Notes: generated by a model from the letters alone, not told the origin. DNA of 64,000 bases from Halalkalibacter wakoensis JCM 9140 (GCF_000513095.1 NZ_BAUT01000004.1:1-64000), one strand, 5' to 3'; positions 38,180 through 47,937 are shown, counted from the stretch's first letter. Program-made: numbers and translations.

Positions 38180-38272
38180 GGAGGAATACCCAAGTCCGGC
38201 TGAAGGGATCGGTCTTGAAAACCGACAGGCGGGTTAAACCGCGCGGGGGTTCGAATCCCTCTTCCTCCGCCA
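38180..38272 (+). tRNA. tRNA-Ser (TGA)
   Basis: 93 bases with a long variable arm (GGCGGGTTAAACCGCGC), anticodon TGA in GTCTTGAAAAC, acceptor GGAGGAA/TTCCTCC, CCA encoded. Its long variable arm makes it a natural TrmK substrate. Confidence 0.95.
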
Positions 38273-38289
38273 TATTACTTACATAATGT

Positions 38290-38317
38290 AAAGGACCTTT
38301 ATTAAGGTCCTTTTTTT
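38290..38317 (+). terminator. Terminator of the tRNA cluster
   Basis: AAAGGACCTT (38290-38299) and AAGGTCCTTT (38304-38313) with a TATT loop and a seven-T run. Confidence 0.92.
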
Positions 38318-38409
38318 GTTTTTTAATAGCTTCTTTGTTGAGTGCAGTTGAGGAAGGTATTCTCAAAATGGAGTGAATATTTCTCATGAAAATAACAAAC
38401 AAAGCAGCA

Positions 38410-39222
38410 TCAAAGATATACCCACGTAATAACTCCAAGCCCAATACAATAAAAAGCAAAATATGTGAGCTTTGTATTTTGTAACATGGAAATAAACCAT
38501 TTAATCCCAATAAGTGCAAAAATAAAAGATGATAGAAAAGCTGTACATAAAGCGACCATACTTATTTCGGTATAACTTTTAATTAATTCTGGGGATTTGA
38601 CAATACTCATACCAACAAAGACAGGGATTGACAAGAAGAAAGAATATCTAAGAGCAGTGTCTTTGCTTAATCCAATAAAAAGGGCTGTAAATAATGTGCT
38701 TCCAGTCCGTGACACGCCAGGAATTAGAGAAAGGGCCTGCCCAAAGCCAATGAATAGACCATCCTTCCATGTCAATTTCGATGTTGTTCTTCCTCCTTCG
38801 TTCAGTCCGTGTTCGATGAGGATGAGTGATAACCCCGTAATAATTAAAGAAACACCAATTGTAGCAGGTGTTGTTAATTGCTCACCTAGGAAAGTTTCAA
38901 TCGCCTTACCAAGTGAGATGGTTATAATCATAGAGAGGATTAAAAGTAAGACAAAGCGAAAGTTTGTTTTTGCTGTAGATCTTTTTGTTAGTAAGTAAGA
39001 AAAAAAATCGAGAAGGATCTTTGTGAGTTCGTGTCGAAAATATACGATAACAGCTAAAACAGAAGCTATATGTAAAAAAGTCTCAAAGGCAAGTTTGAAA
39101 TTCTGTCCTATAGGGATATCGAGAAGTCGCTGAATAATTAATAATAACGCAGTACTTGAGATGGGCAAAAATTCTGATATTCCTTGGATGAAACCTATTA
39201 AAAGAGCTTCCCACCAATTCAT
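38410..39222 (-). CDS. uppP: Undecaprenyl-diphosphatase family protein (divergent UppP/BacA)
   Basis: A 270-residue polytopic membrane protein of the BacA/UppP family, which recycles the lipid carrier for cell-wall synthesis and confers bacitracin tolerance. The first signature reads QGISEFLPISST followed by ALL, where most members have SSTGH; the conserved His is absent. The second signature is PGVSRTGST, with its Arg kept. Eight or so hydrophobic helices are visible. ATGG-proximal ribosome site GGGGGAG precedes the start. Family membership is clear; catalytic competence is less so. Confidence 0.82.
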   Translation of the reverse strand: MNWWEALLIGFIQGISEFLPISSTALLLIIQRLLDIPIGQNFKLAFETFLHIASVLAVIVYFRHELTKILLDFFSYLLTKRSTAKTNFRFVLLLILSMIITISLGKAIETFLGEQLTTPATIGVSLIITGLSLILIEHGLNEGGRTTSKLTWKDGLFIGFGQALSLIPGVSRTGSTLFTALFIGLSKDTALRYSFFLSIPVFVGMSIVKSPELIKSYTEISMVALCTAFLSSFIFALIGIKWFISMLQNTKLTYFAFYCIGLGVITWVYL

Positions 39223-39282
39223 TTGACTCCCCCGTTTAGTATTAGTATTACTATGCTTATGTCCAGGCCATATCGTTATGAC

Positions 39283-39308
39283 GTTTAAATTAAAAAGCTT
39301 AAGGGTAG
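39283..39308 (+). promoter_or_regulatory. Candidate sigma-B promoter of sodA
   Basis: GTTTAA (39283-39288), a 14-base spacer and GGGTAG (39303-39308) fit the GTTTAA-N13-15-GGGTAT consensus with one mismatch. It is 168 bases ahead of the sodA start. General-stress control of SodA would be sensible, but this is inference. Confidence 0.4.
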
Positions 39309-39476
39309 AGTAAAATTGTTACATTATAAATTCGTGAGCATTTCCGTTGCAAGAATGCTCAAATTTTGGTAATGTATGAATTGGAAGACTTATGAAACAA
39401 AAATGTTGCTAAAGTCTACATTTTTGGAGTACATACTCCGCAAAAAATTAAGGATGAATTAGAGGAGGAATTGAAC

Positions 39477-40085
39477 ATGGCTTACGAATTACCGCAATTA
39501 CCTTATGCAGCAAACGCACTAGAACCTCATATTGATGAGGCAACAATGAACATTCACCATGGTAAGCATCACAACACGTATATCACAAAGTTAAATGCAG
39601 CACTTGAAGGGCATGATGAACTAGCGAGCAAGAGCATTGAAGAGTTAGTATCTAACCTTGATGCTGTTCCTGAGGATATTCGTGGTGCAGTTCGTAACAA
39701 TGGTGGCGGGCACGCAAACCATTCACTTTTCTGGGAGCTTTTAAGCCCTAACGGTGGTGGTGCTCCAACTGGTGAGCTTGCAGAGGCAATCAATTCAACA
39801 TTCGGTAGCTTAGATGCTTTTAAAGAAGAGTTTGCTAACGCTGGTGCTAACCGTTTTGGTTCTGGTTGGGCTTGGCTAGTGGTTGACGGAGGCAAGTTAG
39901 TTGTAACAAGTACTCCAAACCAAGACACGCCATTAATGGAAGGCAAGACACCTATTTTAGGCCTTGATGTTTGGGAGCATGCTTATTACCTAAATTATCA
40001 AAATCGTCGCCCAGATTACATTAACGCGTTCTGGAACGTAGTTAACTGGGATGAAGTAGCTAAACGTTATAGTGCAGCTAAATAA
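39477..40085 (+). CDS. sodA: Superoxide dismutase [Mn/Fe]
   Basis: Dismutates superoxide in the cytoplasm. The 202-residue chain has the N-terminal helical domain with H27 ([11 protein letters not shown]) and the C-terminal alpha/beta domain with GSGWAWLV and the metal ligands in [20 protein letters not shown] precedes ATG 39477, two codons after an in-frame TTG. Manganese use is likely from the family subgroup. It is monocistronic, with a terminator just after it. Confidence 0.97.
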   Translation: MAYELPQLPYAANALEPHIDEATMNIHHGKHHNTYITKLNAALEGHDELASKSIEELVSNLDAVPEDIRGAVRNNGGGHANHSLFWELLSPNGGGAPTGELAEAINSTFGSLDAFKEEFANAGANRFGSGWAWLVVDGGKLVVTSTPNQDTPLMEGKTPILGLDVWEHAYYLNYQNRRPDYINAFWNVVNWDEVAKRYSAAK

Positions 40086-40092
40086 TTTTGTG

Positions 40093-40130
40093 AAAGAACC
40101 TAAGGAATGAATCCTTAGGTTCTTTTTTTG
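40093..40130 (+). terminator. Terminator of sodA
   Basis: AAAGAACCTAAGGA (40093-40106) and TCCTTAGGTTCTTT (40112-40125) are perfect arms followed by T. Confidence 0.92.
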
Positions 40131-40179
40131 TATAACCGAATTTTCAGGTGACACACTACTTATAAGGGTGGTGGAGTCG

Positions 40180-41483
40180 GTGAACAAGGTATTGGTAAAG
40201 AAAGTGATTGGAGACATAGAAGTAACAAGGGATTTAAAGCTTTTACTCATTATTGGTGGGCTATATGCTTTAAGCATTGCCTTATCGAATACATTCGTAA
40301 ATGTATATCTATGGAAGCAATCAGGAGAATTTGTCGATATTGCTCTATACAATTTAGGGTCAGTTGTGATGCAGCCTTTTGCCTTTATTATTGCAGGTAA
40401 GTTCGCTAAGAAAATTGATCGAGTGGTTGTACTTAGGGCAGGTGTTATAGCACTTGCGATTTTTTTCTCTACAGTTCTGTACTTAGGGGAAAATGCGAAT
40501 GAATACTTAATTCTTCTAGGGGTGCTGATCGGAACCGGATTCGGTTTTTATTGGCTCGCTTTTAATGTATTAACATTTGAAATAACAGAACCGGAAACAC
40601 GTGATTTCTTTAACGGCTTTTTAGGTTTGTTAACTTCATTTGCTGGGATGATTGGGCCGATCCTATCAGGTTTTATTATTACAAGAATGGAACAATTTAC
40701 TGGGTACACGATCATTTTCACCATATCACTTTCCCTTTTTGTGGCGGCTGTATTAACAAGCTTTATGTTAAAGCGGCGGCCTGCTGAGGGACAGTTTTAC
40801 TTCACAAAAATTTTGAAAGAGCGCAAAAACAACCCCAATTGGAAACAAATAACGAGAGCAAATTTTTTCCAAGGTTTAAGGGAAGGAACATTTGTTTTTG
40901 TCATTGTTGTATGGGTGTATATTGCTACTGGTAGTGAACTGGCAATTGGGACCTACGGTTTAGTTGCTCGGCAACACAATTTGTAGCTTATTACATTATC
41001 ACTCGAATCATTAAGCCAACATTCCGAAAAAAATTAATTCTAATTGGAGGTTTAATTTTATACGGTGCAATTTTTATCATTGTATTAGGTGATTTAACCT
41101 TTTCTAAATTAATTACGTATGGTGTTGTGGTGTCAATAGCCTATCCCATGCTTTTGGTTCCATATGTATCGTTAACATTTGATGTGATCGGCAAAGGTTG
41201 GAAAGCTGCAGAAATGAGAGTGGAATATATTGTCGTACGTGAGCTTTTTGTCAATTCAGGACGAATTGTTTCTGTATTAGCCTTTTTAGCAACCATTACT
41301 CTTTTTTCTGAGGAACGAGGTATTCCTGTACTGCTTCTTGTGTTAGGGGCAGGGCATACAATTATTTACTTCTTTGTAAGACATGTAAAATTTAAGGAAG
41401 ACAAAGGTGGAGAAAGCTATAGTTTTGCCAGACAAAAAGGAGGCGATGGAGACCCTTCTGGCGGTGGTGGAACGAGTGTATAG
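40180..41483 (+). CDS. yqgE: MFS transporter YqgE (single-base frameshift)
   Basis: A 12-helix major facilitator lying between sodA and pbpA, the place of yqgE in B. subtilis; the substrate is unknown. The frame breaks near 40966. The first part ends GTYGLVARQHNL with a stop at 40984-40986, while the continuing protein (SATQFVAYYIITRIIKPTF) is in the -1 frame from 40968, as if one T were missing in GTTGCTCGG. Corrected, it has about 434 residues. The C-terminus is Gly-rich (GGDGDPSGGGG). GTG 40180 is chosen after GGGTGGTGGAG; GTG 40168 and 40171 are alternatives. A sequencing error or a true pseudogene are both possible. Confidence 0.82.
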
Positions 41484-41501
41484 TTTTCATGTTTTCCCCT
41501 T

Positions 41502-41529
41502 TTGACAATAGGTTCAATTATGCTATAAT
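41502..41529 (+). promoter_or_regulatory. Promoter of 6S RNA
   Basis: Consensus TTGACA (41502-41507), a 16-base spacer and TATAAT (41524-41529). Confidence 0.8.
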
Positions 41530-41535
41530 AAAAAC

Positions 41536-41733
41536 AAATAAATAATGTTTCCTGCCGTGTTAGTCAGCTTCTCCTTGTTTCGAACCTTGATTTTTAAAAG
41601 GGAGTTCTATATTGAGGACTTTGCCAGCATGCCAGCTTTGTTCTGGACGCTGAACAAGTCCCTGCGAGCACCCACCTACGAGTGTAGGTTCATGAAACAA
41701 CTGAAGCAACGGCATACGCGGGTTTTCATTTAT
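41536..41733 (+). ncRNA. ssrS: 6S RNA
   Basis: 6S RNA mimics an open promoter and sequesters sigma-A RNA polymerase. Family marks are CCTGCCGTGTTAGTCAGC at the 5' side, GGACTTTGCCAGCATGCC, GGACGCTGAACAAGTCCC, GCGAGCACCCACCT and GGCATACGCGGG at the 3' side; the 5' and 3' ends pair to form the closing stem, and GGACTT pairs with AAGTCC. It has a consensus promoter and a downstream hairpin. The ends are estimates. It lies between yqgE and pbpA. Confidence 0.9.
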
Positions 41734-41743
41734 GAGAGTAATC

Positions 41744-41772
41744 TAGGCACCTTTTTGTAAGGTGCCTATTAT
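41744..41772 (+). terminator. Terminator hairpin after 6S RNA
   Basis: TAGGCACCTT (41744-41753) and AAGGTGCCTA (41759-41768) are perfect arms, followed by only TTATATT. It lies just ahead of pbpA. Confidence 0.6.
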
Positions 41773-41792
41773 ATTGCAGGGGGAACGTATAA

Positions 41793-43895
41793 GTGGAGAG
41801 ATCATCACGTAAAAAGAAAAAACACCATGTTCCTGCTCGGTTAAACGTGCTTTTCTTTGCTGTTTTTGTTTTGTTTTCGGCTCTTATCCTTAGGCTTGGA
41901 GTAGTTCAAATTGTTGAAGGTCAGGAGTTTGTAAAAGAGCTTGAGCGTACAAGCAATTCAACAGCTCGAATCGATGCACCTAGAGGATTGATGTATGATC
42001 GATTTGGACATGTTGTTGTTGATAATGAATTAGAATTATCGGTTACGTATACAAATCCGTCAAGAGCAACAAGAGCAGAAGCTATGCTTAATATAGCAAG
42101 AGATTTAGAAGAGTTGATAGATATAGACATAAGTCGGGTAACAGAGCGTGACAAACAAGATTATCTATTGCTTCAAATGAGTCAAGAAGAAAGATATGAG
42201 CTTGTATCAAGAGAGGAAAGAAAAGAACTAGAAGGTCCAACAGAGGAATACAGGTTGGAGATTGAACGAATACCTACTGAGCAAATCGAATCTTTGAGTG
42301 AGAAAGACCTTAGAATTCTAGCAATCTATCGAGAAATGTCACGTGGATATGCCAATTCACCTCAACGAATAAAAAGAGGTATTACAGATGAAGAAGCACA
42401 TAAATTAAGTGAGAATCTATACCGACTACCAGGGATAGATATTTTAAGAGACTCACGAAGGAATTATGTATTTGGAGAATCGTTACGAAGTGTTTTTGGA
42501 TCAACTGGTGCTATTCCTCGAGAAAAAGTAGATTACTACTTGTCGCGGGGGTATGATCGATCTGACTTAGTAGGGACTAGCTTCTTAGAAATGCAATTTG
42601 AAGAAGTGTTGCGTGGACAAAAGGCTGTTGTCGAGAGCATCACTCATTCAAGTGGTGGTAAGACCATTGAAAGTTCCGTAAATGAACGTCTTGGAAGTCG
42701 CGGGAATGATTTAGTGCTTAGCATTGATATGGAATTTCAGCAAAAACTAGAGGAAATTATTGAAGAGGAAATGAAGAAAGCGGGAAATTCTTTTATTTTA
42801 GATCGTTCAGCCTACGCTGTGATGATGAATCCTCGGACAGGAGACATTATCGCGATGGCCGGTTTTAATGATCCAGCTGATCAAAACCGTAGTACAAATG
42901 CTGATCATATCGGGAATGTGACGAAAGCATTTGAAATGGGTTCATCTGTCAAAGCTGCATCCGTTTTAACTGGGTTCGAAGCTGGTGTTGCGCAACCTGG
43001 TAAGAGTTTTTATGACAGACCAATCAGGTTACCATCTACTCCTGAGAAAAAGTCTGTCCGTAATTTTGGATGGGTAAATGATGTTCGTGCACTTGAAGTG
43101 TCTTCGAACGTCTATATGTTTGAAATGGCGATGTTAATGGCAGGTTGTAACTATCCTAATCAATGTAATTGGACAAACAACTCTGTTGAAAGAGCTTATA
43201 ATGAAATTAGATATAATTTTAGTCAATTTGGTTTAGGTTCAGAGACAGGAATTGATTTACCCTCAAGCTCTACAGGGTTACAAGGTGGTTCATCCATCTA
43301 CGGAAATTTACTAGATTTGATGATTGGGCAATATGATACGTATACAACATTGCAATTAGCTCAATATATTTCAACAATTGCAAATGACGGGCTTAGAATG
43401 CAACCGAGGCTAGTTACGGAAATTCGTGAACCTGTTTCAAATACAGAGGAACAAGGAGCTATTATTCAAAAATTCGAACCTAAAGTTTTAAATCGAATTG
43501 ATATGAATGAACATTACATCTCAAGAGTTCAGCAAGGTTTACGTGGTGTTATGACGAGAGGAACAGCGAGCGGACGATTTTCTAACAAATCCTATCAACC
43601 TGCTGGAAAAACGGGAACAGCACAAGTAAGGGTCGCAGTTGGATCTGGAGACAATCGTCGATTTGTTGATGGGAATACTCAAACCCTAGTTGGATATGCC
43701 CCTTTCGATAATCCTGAAATTGCATTTGCAGTTGTTGTTCCGAATGTAAAACTGGAGAGAAATGGTGGTAGACAAGGGATGGCTCAAGAAATTTCGAGCC
43801 AGGCTTTAGATGTTTATTTTCAATTGAAAAATGAAAGAAATGGTCCTGTTGTAGCTGATAGACTAATTCTGGAACAACCAGAAGATCGTAATTGA
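41793..43895 (+). CDS. pbpA: Penicillin-binding protein 2 (class B transpeptidase)
   Basis: A cell-wall transpeptidase of the rod-shape (elongasome) type. A short basic N-terminus (SSRKKKKHH) precedes one membrane helix (about 17-40), then the pedestal domain and the transpeptidase domain with SSVK at 384-387 (active-site S384), SSN at 437-439 and KTG at 606-608. Its 700 residues are close to B. subtilis PBP2A (pbpA/yqgF), also downstream of yqgE. The start is GTG 41793 after AGGGGGAA. Read-through from the 6S RNA promoter may contribute to expression. Confidence 0.94.
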   Translation: MERSSRKKKKHHVPARLNVLFFAVFVLFSALILRLGVVQIVEGQEFVKELERTSNSTARIDAPRGLMYDRFGHVVVDNELELSVTYTNPSRATRAEAMLNIARDLEELIDIDISRVTERDKQDYLLLQMSQEERYELVSREERKELEGPTEEYRLEIERIPTEQIESLSEKDLRILAIYREMSRGYANSPQRIKRGITDEEAHKLSENLYRLPGIDILRDSRRNYVFGESLRSVFGSTGAIPREKVDYYLSRGYDRSDLVGTSFLEMQFEEVLRGQKAVVESITHSSGGKTIESSVNERLGSRGNDLVLSIDMEFQQKLEEIIEEEMKKAGNSFILDRSAYAVMMNPRTGDIIAMAGFNDPADQNRSTNADHIGNVTKAFEMGSSVKAASVLTGFEAGVAQPGKSFYDRPIRLPSTPEKKSVRNFGWVNDVRALEVSSNVYMFEMAMLMAGCNYPNQCNWTNNSVERAYNEIRYNFSQFGLGSETGIDLPSSSTGLQGGSSIYGNLLDLMIGQYDTYTTLQLAQYISTIANDGLRMQPRLVTEIREPVSNTEEQGAIIQKFEPKVLNRIDMNEHYISRVQQGLRGVMTRGTASGRFSNKSYQPAGKTGTAQVRVAVGSGDNRRFVDGNTQTLVGYAPFDNPEIAFAVVVPNVKLERNGGRQGMAQEISSQALDVYFQLKNERNGPVVADRLILEQPEDRN

Positions 43896-43958
43896 TTGTT
43901 TACTAGAAAAGTAGAAGATCTTCTTATGAAACATCATGATGTGTTAGATTGATTCTGG

Positions 43959-44008
43959 GATTGTCTTTAGTAGTCAGAAAAATGACTATTGAAGACAATC
44001 TTTTTTTA
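43959..44008 (+). terminator. Terminator of pbpA
   Basis: GATTGTC (43959-43965) with TTTAGTAGTCA pairs with TGACTATTGAAGACAATC ending at 44000, followed by seven T. Confidence 0.88.
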
Positions 44009-44387
44009 TTATTGTCAGATTATTTATCAGCTTACCATACAGTTGAAGAGGGGCATGATAAACTATCAATAGAATGATCCTCTCACAATGACAACTTCTA
44101 AAGTTACCACCTAAACAATTTGAAATCCCTAAGATGTTTATGCCTCTATTAGATGTAATGTTTCTGCCATATTTTTTTCAATCCTTATGTACATACCTTT
44201 CTTAAAAGTACATATATTCGACAATCTCAGTAACTGTAAATAGTTTCTCGTTGTTTTCCCCATTCTTTCGCCACTGTTCGACTGAGAAAATAGACAAAAA
44301 TAGATGTTGAAAAATGCCGAATAATTTTTTTTTCGGTTCAAATGCTTTCCCGACGTTCACCTGACAAAATGAGACAAAATGAGCTTC
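44008..44387. other. Gene-free AT-rich stretch before the polysaccharide operon
   Basis: No credible gene is seen. It holds an inverted repeat TATGTAC (44186-44192)/GTACATA (44208-44214) and a perfect 10-base tandem repeat GACAAAATGA (44363-44372 and 44373-44382) directly ahead of the operon promoter. These could be binding sites for an activator or repressor; nothing identifies it. Confidence 0.5.
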
Positions 44388-44416
44388 TTGTTTGCAGAAA
44401 AATTGGAAGGTATGAT
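44388..44416 (+). promoter_or_regulatory. Candidate promoter of the polysaccharide operon
   Basis: TTGTTT (44388-44393), a 17-base spacer and TATGAT (44411-44416). The leader then contains GTAACA/TGTTAC arms at 44421-44456. Confidence 0.55.
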
Positions 44417-44516
44417 TAAGGTAACAAATCGTAGTCATATTTTTATAGACTGTTACATAAATAAAAAAGTTACTTGATATTTGACATGATCTCAATTTAA
44501 GACGGAGGTGAAATGG

Positions 44517-45149
44517 TTGATCGAACAAATCGTTGCCTTAAGAGAACAAGGATATTCATTTCGGAAAATAGCAGATGAATTAAATACAACAGTTGGAAAA
44601 GTACAATACCGTTATCAAAAGCACCTTCAACAACAAGAAGAAGATAAGGAGATCGAACAAATGGATATCGTTCCAAAAATACCATCAAGTTACGAACGTG
44701 ATGAAGTAACGCTCTTGCCTCAAAGTCCAACAACAATTTTTGCTTTTTGGGAAATGAGTTTAACACTTAGGCAAATGACTGAACATCAAACTCGTACGCC
44801 GTGGCATGAGTTACTAAAAAAAATAAGAGTATACGATTGTACAATGATTGATTTTAATGGACATAATGCCCATAAGTTTTTTGATATATCAATTCCAGAA
44901 ATGACCAATAATTGGATCGTTCATAATCTAGAACCCAATCGAACATACATCGTTGATATTGGCATTGAAACAAAGCAACGTTCTTTTCTAACTTTATTGC
45001 GCTCAAATGCGATAGACACTCCTCGTTCAGAGGAAGGTATGACAGGATTACACATTGAAGCAGTAAATCAGTGGAAGTCAGGGAATTTGCATGAACCAGA
45101 TTGGTTAGAACATTTTAGTACGTATTCATACTATGAAAAAGTAAAATAG
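44517..45149 (+). CDS. DUF4912 protein with helix-turn-helix-like N-terminus
   Basis: A 210-residue protein. The first 40 residues (IVALREQGYSFRKIADELNTTVGKVQYR) look like a Trp-repressor/resolvase-type helix-turn-helix. The rest matches DUF4912, with FAFWEMS and the beta-rich segment ending in NWIVHNLEPNRTYIVDIGI, a fold related to carbohydrate-binding modules. It may couple regulation or scaffolding to glucan synthesis; the role is unknown. GGAGGTG is six bases ahead of TTG 44517; GTG 44508 overlaps that site. It is the first gene of the operon. Confidence 0.78.
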   Translation: MIEQIVALREQGYSFRKIADELNTTVGKVQYRYQKHLQQQEEDKEIEQMDIVPKIPSSYERDEVTLLPQSPTTIFAFWEMSLTLRQMTEHQTRTPWHELLKKIRVYDCTMIDFNGHNAHKFFDISIPEMTNNWIVHNLEPNRTYIVDIGIETKQRSFLTLLRSNAIDTPRSEEGMTGLHIEAVNQWKSGNLHEPDWLEHFSTYSYYEKVK

Positions 45150-45160
45150 GAGGGGTTTCA

Positions 45161-47937
45161 TTGAAGGAAGGTTATTTTTCTTTAGTCTTGCACGCACACC
45201 TTCCCTATGTTCGTCACAAAGAACAAGGACGGCTTGAAGAGCGATGGTTGTTTGAAGCTATAACAGAATCGTACATACCATTATTATGGGAACTGCAAAA
45301 AGTAGAGGTAGAAGATGTTGTTACCATTTCTTTCTCTCCACCTGTTTTAGAAATGTTGTCTGATACGATCATTCAAGAGCGTTTTCTAGACTACATAATT
45401 AAAACAGAAGAGTTGTTGAATAAAGAAGGCCAGTTAGCTAAAACGGAAGAGGAACAAAACCTAGTCAATTTTTACAAAAATCGTTATCAGAATATTAAGA
45501 CTACTTTTGTTGCGTGTGATAAAAATATTTTGAATGGCTTTAGAGACTTATTTGAAAGACGAATAATTAGATGTATAACGAGTGCGGCAACCCATGCATT
45601 TTTGCCATTTGTGAAAACGAAAGCTGCAATTAGATCCCAAGTTAGGGAAGCGGTACATTGTTTTGAGAAACATTTTGGTCAAAAACCAAAGGGGTTCTGG
45701 TTGCCAGAATGTGCGTTTGCTCCCGGGATAGACCGTATTTTAATTGAAGAAGGAATTTCTTATACATTTGTTGATGAACATGCAGTCTTGAATGCAGATC
45801 CTATCCCCGCTAAAGGAAGTGGGGCCCCTATTTATTCACCACACGGTTTAGTTTTATTTCCTAGACATACTAGTTTATCAAGTAAGGTATGGAGTTCAAC
45901 TTTGGGATATCCAGGGGATGTTGATTACCGTGAGTTTTATCGCGATATTGCTTATGAGAGAGAGTGGGAATACATTAAACCGTTTGTGCATGAAGACGGA
46001 ATTAGAATGGATACAGGGATAAAACATAAACGAATTACAGGTGAGGGTGAATCAAAAGCCATTTATGTTCGTGATTGGGCTGAAGGGAAAGTTGACAGGC
46101 ATGCTGATCATTTCTTACATTCAATCGAACAAGAAATCAACGAACATGGAGAACAATGTTACCCCCCATATATCATGATGACTCCTTTTGATGCGGAGTT
46201 GTTTGGGCATTGGTGGTTTGAAGGACCAGATTGGATTGGACAAATAATCCAAAAAGGAAAGGATCGTATTCATTTTATTTCACCAGAAACATACATTGAT
46301 CGACATTATCAAGATTTTGAAACAGCTCATGTATCTTTTTCTACATGGGGAAGAGATGGATATGGTGATGTATGGATAAATGATAAAAATCAACATTTGT
46401 ATCGTCATCATCATCGAATGGAGACCGATATTGCAACAGTTGTGGCTTTATTTGCGTGTCCTACAGACATTGAAAGGCGCTATTTAAAACAGATGATTAG
46501 AGAGTGGATGCTAGCCGTTAGCAGTGATTGGGCGTTTATTATAGATGGGGACAGTGCGGTTCAATATGCTAATGAGCGTTTTTCAACTCATCTTTACCGA
46601 TTTGACGTAACGAAGGATAAATTGTTGGATGGGGACATAGATGAGCAATGGATTGCCAAAATGGAACAAAGTTTTCCTTTTCTTCAAGACATTGATGAAC
46701 AAGTCTTTTTCTCGGCGCATGATGCGTACATTCAAACTAAAAAAAGTAAAAACATAGAGGAACAAAAGCGCTCTATTTTAATGTTAAGTTGGGAATTTCC
46801 TCCTATGATGGTAGGAGGTTTATCACGCCATGTGTATGACTTATCAAGAGCAATGGCTCAGGCCGGCATGATGTTCATGTTATTACTTCGCATGTGAATG
46901 GTTACCCTCAATATGAGAACAATCAAGGTGTTCATGTACATCGTGTAAAAGGTTTACAACCAGAAGCAATGAATTTCTTTGATTGGGTAGGTAGTTTAAA
47001 TATTGAGATGACACGTTATATCGAAAAGCTTGCTAGAAAGGAAAAATTCGATATTATACATGCTCATGATTGGTTGGTAAGTGTGTCGGCTATAGCAACA
47101 AAGAACATACTAAATCTACCTTTGTTAGTGACAATCCATGCAACAGAACATGGGAGAAACAATGGAATTCATAGTGAATTACAATATGAAATTAATCAAA
47201 AAGAATGGGAGTTATGTAATCAAGCAGACCGTATTATTGTTTGTAGCGATTATATGAAAGAGGAGCTCCAATCAATCTTTTCTATAGATGGTGACAAGCT
47301 ATCTGTTATTCCAAATGGCGTCGATATGGAACTATTAAAACCTTTTAGTAGTCATGGTATTGAAAGTATGGATGCATTTACTGTTTTTTCTGTCGGGCGC
47401 ATGGTAAAGGAAAAAGGTTATCAAACGGTTATTGACGCAGCGGAGCAGTTAAAACGTAGAAATGAAAAGGTGCGTTTTGTGATTGCTGGTAAAGGACCTA
47501 TGCTTGATGAATACCAACGTCAAGTTTCACAGAGGCAGCTAGAGTCTCATATAACGTTTTTAGGTTTCGTTAGTGATGAGGAAAGAAATGAATGGTTTTC
47601 ACGTTGTGATGCCGCAATTTTCCCAAGCTATTATGAACCATTTGGGATTGTTGCTCTTGAAGGCCTCGCAGCTGGAAAAGCCACTATTGTGTCGGATACA
47701 GGGGGCTTATCTGGTATTATCCAGCATGAAGAAAATGGATTGAAAATGATTCCTGGAGATGTCCAAAGTCTTGTAACACAAGTTCTCTATTTGTATAATC
47801 ATCCAATATTAAGGGAGGCATTAGCTACCCAAGGGATGCGTGACGTTAAATCAAAATTCAACTGGGGAACCATAGCTGACCAAACGGAACAGGAAATTGA
47901 AAAATGTCTTGTTAACTCATTACCAATAACCATTTAA
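45161..47937 (+). CDS. GH57 branching-type enzyme fused to GT4 glycosyltransferase (single-base frameshift)
   Basis: One chain of about 925 residues when a missing base near 46867 is restored: the frame reads GH57, then RSILMLSWEFPPMMVGG (start of a GT4 domain, near residue 537), and the rest of GT4 continues in the -1 frame (SHVNGYPQYENNQG). The GH57 part has the nucleophile E183 in LPECAFAPG and the acid D344 in TPFDAELFGHWWFEGP, as in 1,4-alpha-glucan branching enzymes. The GT4 part has the EPFGIVALE motif. Together they could extend and branch an alpha-glucan. The start is TTG 45161 after AGGAGGGG. Whether the break is real or an assembly error is open. Confidence 0.85.

Noticed and set aside
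37818-38272. CRISPR-like or repetitive array in the tRNA region
   Set aside because: The repeats are the shared T-arm sequences of five tRNA genes.
38136-38519. 127-residue minus-strand frame over tRNA-Ser
   Set aside because: It covers the antisense of a tRNA gene and its terminator and the end of uppP.
39569-39946. 125-residue frame antisense to sodA
   Set aside because: A shadow of sodA.
41545-41760. 71-residue open frame between yqgE and pbpA
   Set aside because: It lies within the 6S RNA and its hairpin; the codon pattern and product resemble no protein.
44138-44528. Minus-strand open frames in the gap after pbpA
   Set aside because: No ribosome site, no conserved motif, and overlap with the promoter and start of the DUF4912 gene.
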